A stretch of 64,000 nucleotides of DNA from Ophthalmolycus amberensis (lineage: Eukaryota; Chordata; Actinopteri; Perciformes; Zoarcidae), in the NCBI GenBank assembly GCA_024529925.1, contig JAFEUB010000724.1, positions 248,001 to 312,000 on the forward strand. Reading direction: 5' to 3'. Positions 1-54,512 of the stretch are shown piece by piece. The number at the start of each line of letters is the position of its first letter. Position 1 is the stretch's first letter. The translations under genes were made by a program, and so were the position numbers. A model generated the notes under the pieces. The model searched no databases and was not told the origin of the DNA. It was given only the letters and a program-made list of their open reading frames with translations.

Positions 1-360
1 CCAGCCAGTCAGTGAGTGAGCCTTAATAAAATATGCTGATCACCTGCAGGGTAAATGCCGCTATAAATAGCACGAGCCGGCAAAAAACCTCAAGAAGCCC
101 TCGAGATCTCTGCCGTCGCTGAAACCAGCCGGAGCAGGGCCCGCCGGTGGAAATGGATCCGTTTTCTTTGCCAGCGTCTCCTCACAGCACGGGTGTGAAA
201 GAAACGGTGGGTGGCGCACGATAGCATCTCCAGCTAATTATATATTTGGACAAAGATCAAACACCCCACTGTATAAATTATGTTCAGTGTCTGAGCATTG
301 GATGTGCCAAAAGGTCTGCTTATAGAGAGCAGAAATGTCGGGAGGAAAAAGGCATTGTAG

Positions 361-817
361 TGTCACGGGTTGTCCCTAGGGTGGGGCAGTGCAAAAGAGA
401 GCGTAAAACAGGCACAATCAGCCAGTATAAACAAAAATAAAGGTTTATTGGTCCGTCCCACTGGCAGTTCCTTTAACTCAAAAATCACAAATCAACAAAA
501 AAAGACCATGAATGAACATAAAGCGTCCCGGAGGAGAAAGTGGTTTCTTCACCAAAAAAGTAATCCAACCCTGCAAAGTCCATGGTATCTGTTCCTCCAT
601 GTAGGCAGTCCTCTCTCCTACTCCGGGCCCAACTCCTCTCACAGTGGTGCTCTCCCCTCTGCCCTTTATTCAGTTTCCCAGCCCTGCCTCAATTAGGGGC
701 CTTAAGCACCTGCAGCTGGGTGCCTGATGAGGCAGTCTGGGAGCTGTAGTCGCTAGCCTGGCGGCCATTTTGGGTTGTGGGCCCTGATCCTGGGTGAGGA
801 TGTAGCGCCCCTCCACA
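361..817 (-). mobile_element. Ty3/Gypsy-type LTR (3' LTR of a truncated element)
   Basis: Read on the minus strand, this 457-bp block begins TGTGGAGGGG and ends CCGTGACA, the TG...CA form of an LTR. It carries an AATAAA signal (plus-strand TTTATT near 443) close to its 3' side. Directly upstream on the minus strand is a purine-rich stretch ending AAGGGGACAGG (plus 818-830), as expected of a polypurine tract before a 3' LTR, so this looks like the end of a truncated element and not a clean solo LTR. No internal coding sequence remains beside it. Assignment to Gypsy is by overall look only, and no target duplication was identified. Confidence 0.6.
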
Positions 818-832
818 ACCTGTCCCCTTGTG

Positions 833-1284
833 ATGCCACAGCATGAACAGAATCCCTGAGAGGTGTAAAATACACGACTAGAGATTATGAGGTGCACGCT
901 GTTTGTCTAGACGAATCAGGCCCGGCTTAAGTGGTGTATGTCAATACATATCCATAATCTAAATGCAATGAATTGACATTAAACATCCTTGAAAAAAACA
1001 CTGCGCTACATATGTTTCAATTAAATGTGAGTTTATTTCATCTAACTACTGCCACACTACTTTCATAATTTCCTGTTTGTACTGAATTAAGTTTTATTAA
1101 ATTAAATATTATTCATAGACTGTCATAAGAGACAACTTTCAAAGTAAAGTAAAATCAAAATAGATGTTGACGGTGTTTTATCACATATGTTTTGCACTGG
1201 TTGTCACTTGTACGCCCTTATCTGGCCTAGGTGGCAACCTCCGGTTCTGCCGAGTGAAGCCAATGCGGAAGTGTCTTGAACTTG
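833..1284. other. AT-rich non-coding stretch
   Basis: No gene, splice-ready exon or terminal inverted repeat was recognised. The sequence is ordinary AT-rich fish intergenic or intronic DNA. Confidence 0.5.
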
Positions 1285-1870
1285 CATTATCTCTGACCAG
1301 CAGGGGGCGACTCCTCTGGTTGTATAGAAGTCTATGAGAAAATGACTCTACTTCTCTCTTGATTTATTCCCTCAGTAAACATTGTAAACATGAGTTTATG
1401 GTCTCAATCTCTAGTTTCAAGTCTTTTTCAATACAGCATGATGTTCATTTAGTAAATAGACCATAAAGCAGAGTATGCTTTAGGGCAGGGCTACTGTGAT
1501 TGACAGGTCGCTGCCGCTACCAGAGATGTATACAGTGTCTCTACGTCATTCCTCCACAGTCCAAATATGGTCACTTCCGTTTGTCGACTTCAAAAAGTCA
1601 AGATGGCAACAGACATAATCCAAGATGGCGACAGACATAACATAAGTTGTACGGTTTGGAAGTGAAAACTCTCTGTACAATGTGCAACCTATGGAATGGA
1701 AGCAAACCAGGAAGAGAGAAACGTTTGTGGTGTATGCTGGGTAAATATTCATTCAAACGAATGGGCGCCATCTTCAAGTCCTATCATAATCAAATCAGTG
1801 CTTGCAAAAGTTGTCAGAGGCTGTTCATCTTGTGATTGGAGCACTGGTTGTAAATGGGCGGGGCTTATGA
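1285..1870 (+). repeat. Dispersed repeat family R1, copy 1
   Basis: This block shares long near-identical stretches, in inverted orientation, with 45770-46265. Examples are GGTCTCAATCTCTAGTTTCA, TACAGCATGATGTTCATTTA and TCCAAATATGGTCACTTCCG. No protein coding and no clear termini were found. The family is probably a non-autonomous element, class unknown. Boundaries are approximate. Confidence 0.6.
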
Positions 1871-3718
1871 TCTGTAGGTTCTTGTAAGGTCTTAAAAAAG
1901 GTTTTAAAACTCGTTGGCTGTCCTCTTCTCACCTCCGCAGTTTGCATCCAATTCTCTCTCTTGCTTCCTGTGCTTTATTATTCATGTGCAAAGACATCAT
2001 TCAAAATTAAGTTTTGTCCTAAATGGTGCACACTGCAGTTGGGTGTCTGAGGGACACACTTTATTGTGCTGTATTGCACTCAGTCTGTCATCAGACGTTT
2101 AAGTGATCTAGAGCTATTTCAGCTCAGATTTGTTACAGAGACCAGAGAGCAAGAAATGAAAGTTTCATCCAAATTGATATATCCAAGGGTTCCTAATTGC
2201 AGAGAGAGCATGGTTTAATTAAGAGGGCTGAAGCCAGCAGTCAGTGATGAGATTTAGAAAATGCTCTGAGGGAGGGAGATGTGAATGAGGGGGAGCCACA
2301 ACATATTTCATCTAAATCTTAATCTTATCAGGGCTAAGAGGCGATCAAGATGTGGAACGTAATTACAGAACTTAAGAGGCTGAGAGTCTCTACGTTGCCG
2401 CTCTGCACGTCTCTGAGGCTGAGAGCGGAGGGAGCGAGGACAACGCAGCTAAGAAAAAAATACCAGTCGGCAACGAACATCCCAGACATTTTGAGTCAGA
2501 CTATTGTACCCAGCAGCGATTGAACTGTCTGTCACAGTGTAATAACTTTCTGAAAGGTTCCGGTCCGGCTTTGCATTGTTTCATTTTTAACCACAATCTA
2601 CATGAAAGGGCTGAATGCAACCAAAATTACATTTATTGAGCCGGTCAGCTTCCGTCGAAACTAAAAGATGAGAATGGAAATGAAAAAGACTCCATTAAAA
2701 AACAAAAAAAGACTGTTAGAACAAAGCACTGTTGAGAACATCAGGCTCGTGTTTGGGCAGGAGGGGGGGCAATTGGGTGGTGGTGATGGGGTATGCTGTC
2801 ACCTTCCTCCTCCGCTGATTCAGCGCAGAACCCCCCAGCTCGTACATCTCAATAAAGCTCCTCGACAGCTTGTTCCTGCTGTAAATTGATGTTTGCTGGA
2901 TATCATTTACTTTGGGAACGTGACTCTATCCTCTGCACTGGAGGAGATTTAATCACGCATTTTTGAAATAAATAGATAGGCCGGGGCGTAGCAAGTTATG
3001 GTGGCACAGTGACCTATTGATGGGCCGGGAGTTATGGAAACAGATAGATGAATAACATGTCCATAGGAAAGTATTTCACATCATTTTACTCCATAATGGA
3101 AACTACAAAAGCAAATATAGACTCAGTGAGTGTGCTGCTACAGACCCTCTATTCATGCTCTAATTTACTTTCTATGGAATGTTTGGTGAATCGCTTCTCA
3201 AGGCATTGTGGGATAGCTGGGATCCAACAAGGAGGGGCTGAAAGGAGAGCATGTGTTACTTTATGCAAATGGCTAAAAAAGTACTCGGTTAGGTTTAGGA
3301 AACAAAATTGAATGGCTTGGGTTAAAATAACTAAGTTTGTTACGTAACTTCAACGTAATTGAAAAAACTCAACGTTGATCTTTGGTTTCATATAAACATC
3401 GGTCTCCTGGGCTTTTAACCCACCCACCGATCCCAACCTCCTCACTACACGTGTTTTGATTGCTTGAATGTAAACATATGTCATTTTGGGGCGTTTGCTG
3501 TGAAGACTGATGCTGTCGTTTTTTCTTAGGAGTCACACAGAAAACCTGGTGCAAGTACCGGTCGTGTTCCAGTGTAGGAGTATCTGTTGGTTAGGTTCAG
3601 GGAAAAATGGATTTGGGGAATATGTGTGTCCTTGGGGTTTATTAGGGGCCACTCTAATAAACCCCTCATTTCTGCCATAGGTTAATCAGGGCCTGAATGT
3701 TAAGCTCTAAATTTAGAT
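1871..3718. other. Non-coding stretch, nothing recognised
   Basis: Only short open frames without domain similarity are present. A TCACCTCCGCAG motif near 1930 could be a splice donor on the minus strand, but no copine-like peptide precedes it. I see no supported gene. Confidence 0.4.
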
Positions 3719-4084
3719 TAGGGGTGTAACAATATGTGTATTGTTATTGAACCGTTCTGTACAGGAAGTTCGGTATGTGCCATCCATTGGGTACCCTTGT
3801 GAGCCAAACAGCGGTTTATGTCTACTACTCCCACACAGAAATTCTGGAGCCCAGGTTTTGGAAGGACACCATTGCTATTTATTTAAACTATATTTAAGTG
3901 CCTTAACTGTTAAAGTAACAATCATGGCCAATGAGTAACTGCTGAATGTTAATCATTTTCAAAATAAATGAACAAAAAAAGTTTTTCTCCATTTTCCTTG
4001 TTTTCCTATTGTACTGGACAAATACGGAACCCAAAAACCGAGGTACATACCCAACCGGGAATTCTGTGTGCCGTGACACCCCTA
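3719..4084. mobile_element. hAT-type MITE, 366 bp
   Basis: The ends are TAGGGGTGT at the left and ACACCCCTA at the right, exact inverted repeats. The flanking octamers are ATTTAGAT (3711-3718) and GTTTAGAT (4085-4092), 7 of 8 identical, which fits the 8-bp target duplication of hAT transposons. The interior has no open frame for a transposase, so this is non-autonomous. Confidence 0.7.
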
Positions 4085-5025
4085 GTTTAGATCAATCTGC
4101 GATTACATAGCAGCAGGAAAATCTAGCACACTAACGAGCTACAGACTGTGGTAGAGAGGGGAGAAACCTGGAAACAGACTTCACCGTCACCCTGAAACCA
4201 CTTCCCACACAACCTGCTCCCAGGAGGGCTTAATTCAAAGCTCATCTTCCCATGAACGTGTGATGTTGCTCCATCACAAGCTACAGCTCTGGCTAAGGAT
4301 GTACCACATACTCCCCACACCGAGTCTCCCACACAAGAGCTCAAGTCTCCTTTCCATGGCAACCTCCTCAGAATAAATACGAGTCAGAACGGCACAAGGA
4401 CACACAGACGACAGTCACATCAAAACACAAACTTCCTGCTCTGTCGAAACTCATCCGACAAATCAAAGGCAAAGCGGGCGCTTTGATGTGACTTTTAGAT
4501 TGCAATCAGAAGCTTTCCGAGGGAAGGGATGGGAATCGTCAGGTTGGTGTCAGATGAGCTGATGTTAAATACGGGGTGGGCCAAAAACAGCGGTGCCATG
4601 GAGCGAAGTGACAAATGAATGCAAGGTTTCTGTTAACAGGCAGGAGTGGTAGGGACTGATCAAAGAGCTCAGCTCATGCCAGTTTGCTGTATCAGTGGCA
4701 CGCTGGACAGGAAAAACATCAAGCATCCATCTACATATGGCTCTTTAATATTTAATTAGATGGACTGCCAATAGAAAGCGATTTAAATCGGAGAGGCCAA
4801 GCGTGTGTGCCAGCTGATATGTGGGCAGCTCATTAATAGTCATTTTGTCAAACCTCGGATGACTATACTATGTGAAGTGGTTTTGCTGAGATTAATGGCA
4901 CAACTGTGTCAGAAACTGCATTTGAAGAGCAAAGTGGAATCAAGTGAAGGGTGCCGTGTGTCAACCGATATCGGCAGAGCCAGACCCCACAGCTCAGGAG
5001 GGCAGAGAGCAAAAATCAATCAACT

Positions 5026-5105
5026 AAGGCTTAGGCCAGCTAAGCCTTCTCTGCTGGCCTAAACAGAATCACAAAGTTATAGCTATTTTATAATTTAATA
5101 TTTTT
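5026..5105. repeat. Fragment related to the hAT MITE at 15983
   Basis: The segment GCCTTCTCTGCTGGCCTA followed by CAGAATCACAAAGTTATAGC matches, inverted, the right-hand part of the element at 15983-16336. The homology seems to stop near 5105. The sequence beyond it (to about 5500) may belong to a longer family member, but that could not be tested. Confidence 0.45.
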
Positions 5106-8100
5106 TCACAAATACACTACATGTATTATAATTGTTTTCCCCATTAGCTTATTTTCTCACTGCACAGTTCCTGTCTTCCTCTGTTGCTCTGCTTCCAGCC
5201 TGCAGCGCTGCTTCCAGCACAGCTTGTTTTAAGGAGAGCTTTTATCCAATCAGATTCAGCCCCTCTGTCTCTATGTAAGGAGAGAGGCCAGAGAGACCCT
5301 TTGCAGTTTAAGTAAATGGGGACGATATTGTCGATTGTCATAGTCTTCAACCAATCAGATCTTTAGTTTGACATGTTGGGCGTATTCTTTGACGTGCCAG
5401 TGGTACTCAGGTAGCCTGCTAAGTACATCTGCATTAACGTGCACCGTGATTGGTCAGTGGGCGAGCGTGACTTTTGTCAAACAGAAGGCTAGCTAGCAGA
5501 TGTTAGTGTTTAGTAAGAGTTCAGGTTGAAACATATGTAAGAGAAGTTATGACATTTTTAGTGTTTTGCTTGGTGTAGATTCTTTTTTGTTTTACCTAGC
5601 TTTGTTTTTTTAACACTCAATGGCTGAAGGAGGATAAATGGATTTGGGAGTTACGGACTTTGTTAACAAAGAAAGGAGGATGGACTTTGTCTTTAAGTGA
5701 AGGCAGCTTTGGTAAGTGAAGTGCTTTTGTTTTTTTACATCTGCAGTAGCATTACTACTGTGTTCATTTGTCTATCGTGTGGTTTTTATGTTATATTCGG
5801 ACTAATGTGACGCGTGAGACAGCAGAGGGGAGTTGTTGGAGAGCAGCGAAGCCCCAGTTGTGTGTGGTGTCATTAAAGAGAGAGAAGGAGGAAACAAAAT
5901 CAGTTACAGAGCAAAAAAGACTTCTCCTTGTATGTATATAGGTCAGCGGCAGGAAGAGAAAATCTCAGGCAATAATTTGTATATTTAATCTGAGCCGACG
6001 CTGTGAAGGTCCCAGTTTGGGAGATGCCTGACAAAGAGTCATTTTATGCTAAACACTGAAATAATTAAACAGGGAAGGACAAGCAACCCGAGCATTTCAC
6101 TGGCCCTCCATAGTATCAGGAGTGCCCTTCTTCTGTGTTCACAGTCACCTGCTTTGCTGGCGGACCCGATGATGCAGGTTGCTATGGATACCATTCAATC
6201 ATTGCAGGTCATGGCTCTCTGAGACATCGCTTGATGTCGGCGGGCGGTACAGTAAAAATAGCAACAGTGAAATTAAACTTTCCATCGGGCTTCTTATCAA
6301 AGATTCTTTTTTTTTTTGAATGTGAAACGAATGTTCATTTGTACATGATTCAAAATCCTATCGAAAATATTCCAGCTCATCTCAGTACACTTTAAAAACC
6401 TCATCAAAGGCCAGAAAAACCTATTTTCTCAATCCACTTCCTACAGTAAGCTTTGGGGTATTTTACATCTTTCAGATAGAGCTCCATCAGTTTTTCATTT
6501 CACATGAAAATGAGTTTGTCATTTTCTTGCTGGATTCTGCTGCACTTCAATAAAATCTGACGATGGTTGTAAGGTGACCTGGTCACCATCAAATCAAACC
6601 ACACACACCTGGTGAAGCACATTAGCAGAGTTTCTGAATGTTCAAGTCTTTATAAATAATAGTTAAGGATATTTCTTTGCTAAACTTTTTTAAGTCACAA
6701 TTTAAATAAAAACCATCTGAAGTTGTCTTAAGCTTTCAGTGTCTCCAGAGGGAGCTGTGTGAGGTCTGATACAGGTCTTCAAGGAGGAAGTTTGGTCTGA
6801 AGACGACAAATTTGAAAAGAAAGAAAATCTTCAGGTGTGGAGTTAGAAAGAAGTGATCTTACCAGACCTCTGTAGGCTACATTAGCGCTACTAGAATAAC
6901 ACACCCGAATGTCTGCCCTAACTATTGGCAGTCGAGTTGCATTGTGGATAATGTGTGCAGCAGGTTTTGGCCAGGAAGAAGGATGCATGGAATAGAAAAA
7001 AGTCAAAGAGTGATATACAGTAGGACTGCAATGCTACATCTTGAAAGCCATCAGGGGCTTTCATTTTCTCATCATTTCTATTATTGTATATTACCAGAAA
7101 TATTATCTGAGCAGTCAGCCTCCCAAGGATCTTGTTTACTGAAAATTGCGCTGATCGCCGTCCTTATGCAACAATTTATGGATTCAATATGACATGAAAT
7201 CTAGATGATAATCAGTCTAAACTGCTTTGTTGGAATTTCACAATAAACCTCACTTATCCAGTATCTCACCATGATCTGCACATTCAGGCAACTTACATGA
7301 GTAACGTGAGTGATTCCACATCACGCACTTCAACAAACACTCCTCCGTACTTTCATAGTTTCTGCTCTGTTCAGCCGATGTATTACAAAACAAAGGAGGG
7401 CCTCGGAGTGTCTCAGAATTCAAGTCATTTCGTAAGTATCTGGTGTTCGTCAACAACCATGTCGACCCAATGCAGATATATTATGGTCTGTTTGGAAATC
7501 CTAAATACCCTGCTTACCTTTAATAAGCCTATTTCCAGTGAGTCTCGGCCAAGTGTCAAGAGTCACAGCAGCCTCACTACTTTGTGCAGAGCTAGACTGT
7601 GGAGTACATCACCAAAGCGCAGGAGGCGGTTCACTTTAGGTCAGCAGGTGGGTGATTGCTGTTACCGACCCACATTTCAGCCTGCGAGCGCTTCAGCTGC
7701 CTAAACACAAGAGTGTGAGTCGTGACTTGGTACTCGAGGTGGGTTTCCCTTCGTAATCCTGTCCTCCCCGCGCTAAATGCCACGGGGTTCTCTTCCTCTC
7801 CCCGCCCAGCATCTGAAAATAGATCCTCGCCATGCTCCTGATGTCATCTTGAGCACAGGAGAATACAGGCGTGGAAGAGACGGCTCACCCAGCTAGATTC
7901 TTCAGCAGTGCGGAGCGCAGTGTACACTCAATGCTCTCAGTTGCCTCGGAAACCCATCTGCCATTAAAAGAGGATCAATAGACTTTTATAAGTTCCGCAG
8001 GCATTCTGATGTCGATCTGGAATTGGTGTGTCGAGTGCTCCATCACTGAGAGCTTGTGTAGAATCAAAGCCAAGGCCCTCATCCGCGCAGATGCAGGTCT

Positions 8101-8440
8101 GTGCATGTGAAGATCTTATCATGATCAGATGAGAAGATGAACATCAATTCAATCTCTGTCAAAAATATATCTTAAGTGTTTTCTTCATGTGACTTGATAA
8201 TAGTGTTTAAATCTGACAACCCGAGGACGGGACTTTTGAGATCCAGTGGTAAAATGGCTGTACCCGGATCAGAATATTTTGAATTGATTTGGCTGTTCAA
8301 TAGGATGAGTCCATTTTTGGCCATTTTTTCTGTCAATCTGAAAATCCATTGGCACGACTTTAGTGATGATTTCAACCATACTAACAAAGTTGAATGTGGC
8401 CCACCACAGTTTCATAATAACCTGAACATATTTCTACACA
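5106..8440. other. Non-coding stretch, nothing recognised
   Basis: The longest frames here (135 aa at 7297 and 165 aa at 8176) show no recognisable domain and have no consistent exon structure. No RNA gene or inverted-repeat element was identified. Confidence 0.4.
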
Positions 8441-8781
8441 TCTCAATAGGTGGGGTCTGCGCGGTCTCCCACGCTCGGTGTGGGAGAAGGATCCCCCTCG
8501 TGGGACCTCTCCCCAGAACACTAGCCCTCGCACATTTCCTCCGTGGCTGCTCCGCAACATGCTCGAGGTCAGCTTGTGAAAGGTCCAGGGTGAAGGGGGA
8601 TTGCGACTCCCGCTGTGTGAGCTTTACAGCACCCCTCGCCCGGACTTCGCGCTCGCGGTGCCCTCTCTCCTAACGGGGAGTAATGGAACCCCGGCTCCTG
8701 GCACAACTCTCAACCACGGGTGGACTGCCCTCAGTGCGTCAGGGGTCAGCGGTGATGTTAACGCGCCAACATTTATATTGT

Positions 8782-9080
8782 AGCGACCCTTGCTCAGGAA
8801 AGCTACGAGACGTTATTTTCTTGTGGTCCTTTATTTGCGGACAGTATACAGGCTACTGTGGGCCATAGCCTACGCCAACAAACAGGCAACACTGTTAACG
8901 TTCTCGAACATCTTTTACCATCAGCTCCCGGTCATAGCCTCACTCTCTCACTCAAAACCACAATATCCCACAAGGCATGAGGCCTTGACTGACCTCCGTA
9001 AATGCAAGAACCAATCTTATATAACATCTTAGAACACTTTCTGTAAACACCATAACACCTAACGCCAAACACCAAACGCC
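8782..9080 (-). mobile_element. Probable Gypsy 3' LTR
   Basis: Downstream of the integrase remnant on the minus strand, the sequence runs through an AATAAAGGACC polyadenylation-like site and ends GGGTCGCTACA, a plausible LTR terminus in CA. About ten bases further on is TGGCGCG, resembling the start of a tRNA primer-binding site, followed by a GC-rich block (8440-8780). The LTR 5' boundary is uncertain. Confidence 0.4.
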
Positions 9081-9942
9081 TTAGATTCCTCTGAGGCCGC
9101 CGTCGCCCTTGGGGAGAAGGGGAAGGGGTCGAGGGGATGCTGGGCCCATGGGCAGGGGATGGGGAAGAAAGGGCTGGGCCAAGGACCCCAAGTTCAGTCT
9201 GTGAAGGGCCGGGCGAGACACTGGGGTTATTGGAAAGGGTTTGGGGGGTAGTCCGGGCAGAGTGCAGGGTTCCCCGTGTCCCAAGCTCTTGTCCTGGTGG
9301 GATGGCTGTGCCCTGGTAGGGGGCCAGCCTGTCTCTGTGCAGGGCGACTTTCCTTCCTCGTGGTGGCAGCTGGACCCAATACACTACCTCACCAAGTCTC
9401 TCCAGGACTTGGCAGGGTCCCACCCACTCACTATCCAGCTTTGGGCACCTGCCCTTCTTCCTTTGCGGGCTGTACACCCAGACCAGCTCCTCGACTTCGA
9501 AATGTCGTCCTCTGACGTGCACGTCGTAGTTCCTCTTTTGCCTTGCACCTGCACTGTGCAGCTGGTTCCTTGCAAACTCGTGGGCAGACTCCAAGCGGTC
9601 CTGGAATTTCCTAGCATAGTCGAGCCCCGGGGGACCTGCAGGGGCGTCAGGAGGTTTCCCCACCATCATCTCAGCTGGTGTCCGAATTTCTCTGCCTAGC
9701 ATGAGAAGGGCAGGAGAGCAGGAAGTGGAGTCCTGTACAGCAGACCTGTAAGCCATCAGCACCAGAGGTACATGGTCGTCCCAGTCACGTTGGTGTTTAG
9801 CTGTCACTATGGCCAGCTGCTGCGCCAGTGTGCGGTTAAATCTCTCGACCAGTCCATCGCTCTGTGGATGAAGGGGTGCGGGTCTTGTGGGAGCCCAGTT
9901 TGTCACACAACCCACACCGGACAGCAAAAAACACCATAACAC
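8932..9942 (-). pseudogene. Ty3/Gypsy retrotransposon integrase, C-terminal remnant
   Basis: This open frame of 336 codons is the end of a Gypsy pol polyprotein. Residues 25-37 read HPQSDGLVERFNR, the conserved end of the integrase catalytic core; the Glu is the third acidic residue of the DDE triad. There follow a spacer helix region, a basic QRKKGR segment, and near residues 165-205 an SEWVGPCQVLERLG...LHRDRLAPY segment typical of the chromatin-facing GPY/F-like module. A Pro/Ser-rich tail ends the frame. Protease, reverse transcriptase, RNase H and the first part of integrase are absent: upstream homology stops at about 9942. Integrase would insert the element's cDNA into the host genome, but this copy cannot act on its own. 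Confidence 0.8.
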
Positions 9943-9959
9943 CTAACATAACAGGTTAA

Positions 9960-12900
9960 CATTATATGTCCTCAGTCTGTTACAATATTTATATTTATGA
10001 ATTAACTTAAAGTGAGCACAGAGTTCTTCACAGATCTATCCTCTTAAAAGTACTAATACATAACATACTCCATTTCCTCATGTGTTTGAATATCCAAGGG
10101 CTTTAACTCATGAGATATGGATCTCGTAGTGTATTTAATAAATGTAACTTCAAGAAAAATGCTTCACTGGGTTGAAACTTCCCCATTAATTAGTCTGTAA
10201 ACCAGGAAAGGGCAACATCGTCTAATAGTGACGCAGATGGGTTTTACATCGGAGTTTGTTGAAAGCCTGGTAAGTCTCATTGAGACACTAAAGAGCACCT
10301 CGGTGTGTCGGTATCAGATGCTAAGGACCACTGACCAAGCGGCTGTATTTTAGGAATTAAGAGTGAAAAGGTGTTGGTTCGATGTGAACACTGTAGCTGC
10401 TTTAATGTATCCGTCAGGTTTACCATGCGAGTCAAACTTCCGTCCAGGTCGGAGACTCCTGTAATCAATATCCTCCTGCCTCTTAGTAACGCAACCCACG
10501 TCCCTCCTATAGCTTCACTTTATGGGACCCAGCCAGCTATCCTCCCCCCACATGTACACAACAAAGTTGCTAGAACCCAGCACTGGCATCCATGGGCATC
10601 AGAGCCTTTCCCTCCCATTGACAAGCTGTCTGAATTCGGAGATGCTCCTGCAGGCTCCGACAAATATAAATGACAGCGCGGGAGGAGCAGCACCGATTGG
10701 CTTTGACAAACAAACGAGGGTCTCGGACTGGGGATATGATTTATAGGTGGCTGATCATTAAGTGTGTGTGTTTCATGACTCTGAAAAAGGAGTTTTCCTT
10801 TCACTGTTGGCGTTGTTTATGTTTTCATTTTAGCGGTGGCTTTTTACCAATCAATTATTTTAACATGCAGTGTGACATGGGATTATATATACTTTCACTT
10901 TGGTCCTCATCCAGGTCTACAATAACTCATAAATATGAGACAAAAGAGAATCTCTCATCAGTTTAAAGCAAGAGTTCCACCTAGCATAAGGGGTGGCATT
11001 AGATTAGAGCTTGGTTTTGGGATATTGTGGGTGTGTTGGGTGTGTCTACCTGTTCCTCAAAAACAAAATCAGCATGCTTCTAACACGCACACATGCAGGC
11101 TGCTCAGCAGACACAATAACCGTCTAATTATAGAGCAGAACATGTGGAAGCCCTCCAGGCACTAAAAAAGCACATAATCAAGAGGCTTGGAAAATAGCAG
11201 CTTGGTCTCGAGTCACATTGTCAGCCTCGGGCAAACGCACCGCTCGCTGCTCCACTCTCGCATCGGTGGGAAGGGGAGCTGTCGCTCTGTCAGACCTGCT
11301 ATCAGCAGCCGCGGTGATGATGACCGATCAATCAGAAGCAGACAGGTGACACTCCATCGGAACTGGATCCCATTTTTTACAGTAGCAGTAGGTATTGTAG
11401 CAGCACCTCAAAATATGTGACTAAAAATGGGTTCTGTGGTACCCATGAGTCTCCTCTTTACAGACACGCCCACTTTATGATAATCACATGCAGCCTGGGG
11501 CAACTTGGGTCCCTAAACATTCTTGGAATTGCTTAAATTGAGTTTGACTGGAAAACTGAGACTCTTGTGGATCCAGTGAGCTTAGTTGTATTGATGTGGG
11601 ATGATGTCAGTCCTCATAGAAAGCCTTTAAACATAGTGAGAGCATTTTGTGAAACTTGACATCACTGTGTAAATTGACCTGTCATGACCTCTAGGATAAT
11701 CACATCCACAAACTAGAGACCTAGAGCATTCAGAGGATGTTTGGCTTTCCAAGCTATATTGACAGTAAAGGGGTTCTGTGCTATTTCTAGAACAGTAGTG
11801 CTCACCATCCAATTGTCCAAAGAAATGCTATTCTTGCAGAAATCTTCAAATCAGACACAAAATCACAGTATGGATTTTTCTATGGAGTTTCTAAAGGTCT
11901 TGGTGTCTTAATTGTGGTATTTTGGAGGGACTTTATAAATTGTTAAATGTATCCCCAAATCTGTTTTACAAATGGTATCAACCCAACAAATTGCTGCAAC
12001 AGCCCTACTTTCAACATTCAAATAGGTGGCTAACTAAAACACAATGTTTATTACAGACTTGACAAAGTGCTGCATCTCAAATGAATCTTTTTCTCAGCTT
12101 TCAGATGATATATACTACTTCTATCTGGCAAATACAGTTGACAAGCTCTCTGCCCCTAAAGCTCCCCAGTCCTGACCTAAATAAATACAAAAATGGGTCT
12201 ATGGTAGGAAGGGGGGGGGGGGGGGGGGTGAGGTTAATATCTCCATGATGGTTCATACTGTATAAACTTCAGCATGTAGGCCACATTTATGCACCAGAAA
12301 CATCTCGAAATGATTCTTTAGATTATTTCTACATCTTAGTTCTGGTAGTAAGTTCAATAAACTAGCCTTAATATCGGCGTAGGAAAATCAAATCGTCGGT
12401 CATACCTTGTACAAAATGGCAGCCAATCGGCAAAAGCCTAGTTGTGTAGTGGGATGTGCCCGTCTTGTGAGCGAACGTTGAAAATAGTGTGGTACCAAAA
12501 CATGTCAAAGTGATTGCTGTGTGGGCCTTCAATGCATGAACACATTCATGTATTATTCTACAAATAAAATTCTAATTCGATTTTTGATTTGAATTTGACC
12601 AATGTAGGCAATGAATAAATATTGAGCAGAATGATCTCAACTGTAAACGGTGTGATCACACAGTAATGTGTTCCAGAAGACTTCTCCATCACCAAACATA
12701 GAGCTGTTTCTAACGGCTGTCATTGTTGAAAACAAGTCCTTGAATTTTGAAATTGTCCAGTTTGACCCTTGAACACTCTCGACATGGATTCCACAAGATT
12801 TATTTGATACCAAACGTTGGGAATGTTAATACAAATCATATGATTATTTGTGAATCTACAATAACCAAAAAGATGCTTGTTTCTGCATCTTGTGGATGAC

Positions 12901-13016
12901 ATGAAATGTGTTGTGTTTGAATGTTTTTTGTAAAGATCGATGTCCAGCACAATCTTCACAGAGAACCCTGGGGGCTTCTCTGATATCTGGTCACATTATG
13001 TCAATGCTGTACTTAC
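9960..13016. other. Copine intron or downstream DNA, non-coding
   Basis: No exon was recognised. The stretch includes an uninterrupted run of 18 G at 12211-12228. The copine exon expected after 13017 (the linker towards the second C2 domain) was searched for on the minus strand and not found. Confidence 0.4.

Positions 13017-54512
<41,496 letters not shown>

Noticed and set aside
1921..1960. Possible minus-strand splice donor after a LDANCGG-like peptide, considered as the next copine exon
   Set aside because: The expected copine linker motif (PGKKCGT-like) is absent and no acceptor of matching phase was found.
9137..9699. Plus-strand frames opposite the Gypsy integrase
   Set aside because: They are antisense shadows of the integrase frame, which has the recognisable motifs.
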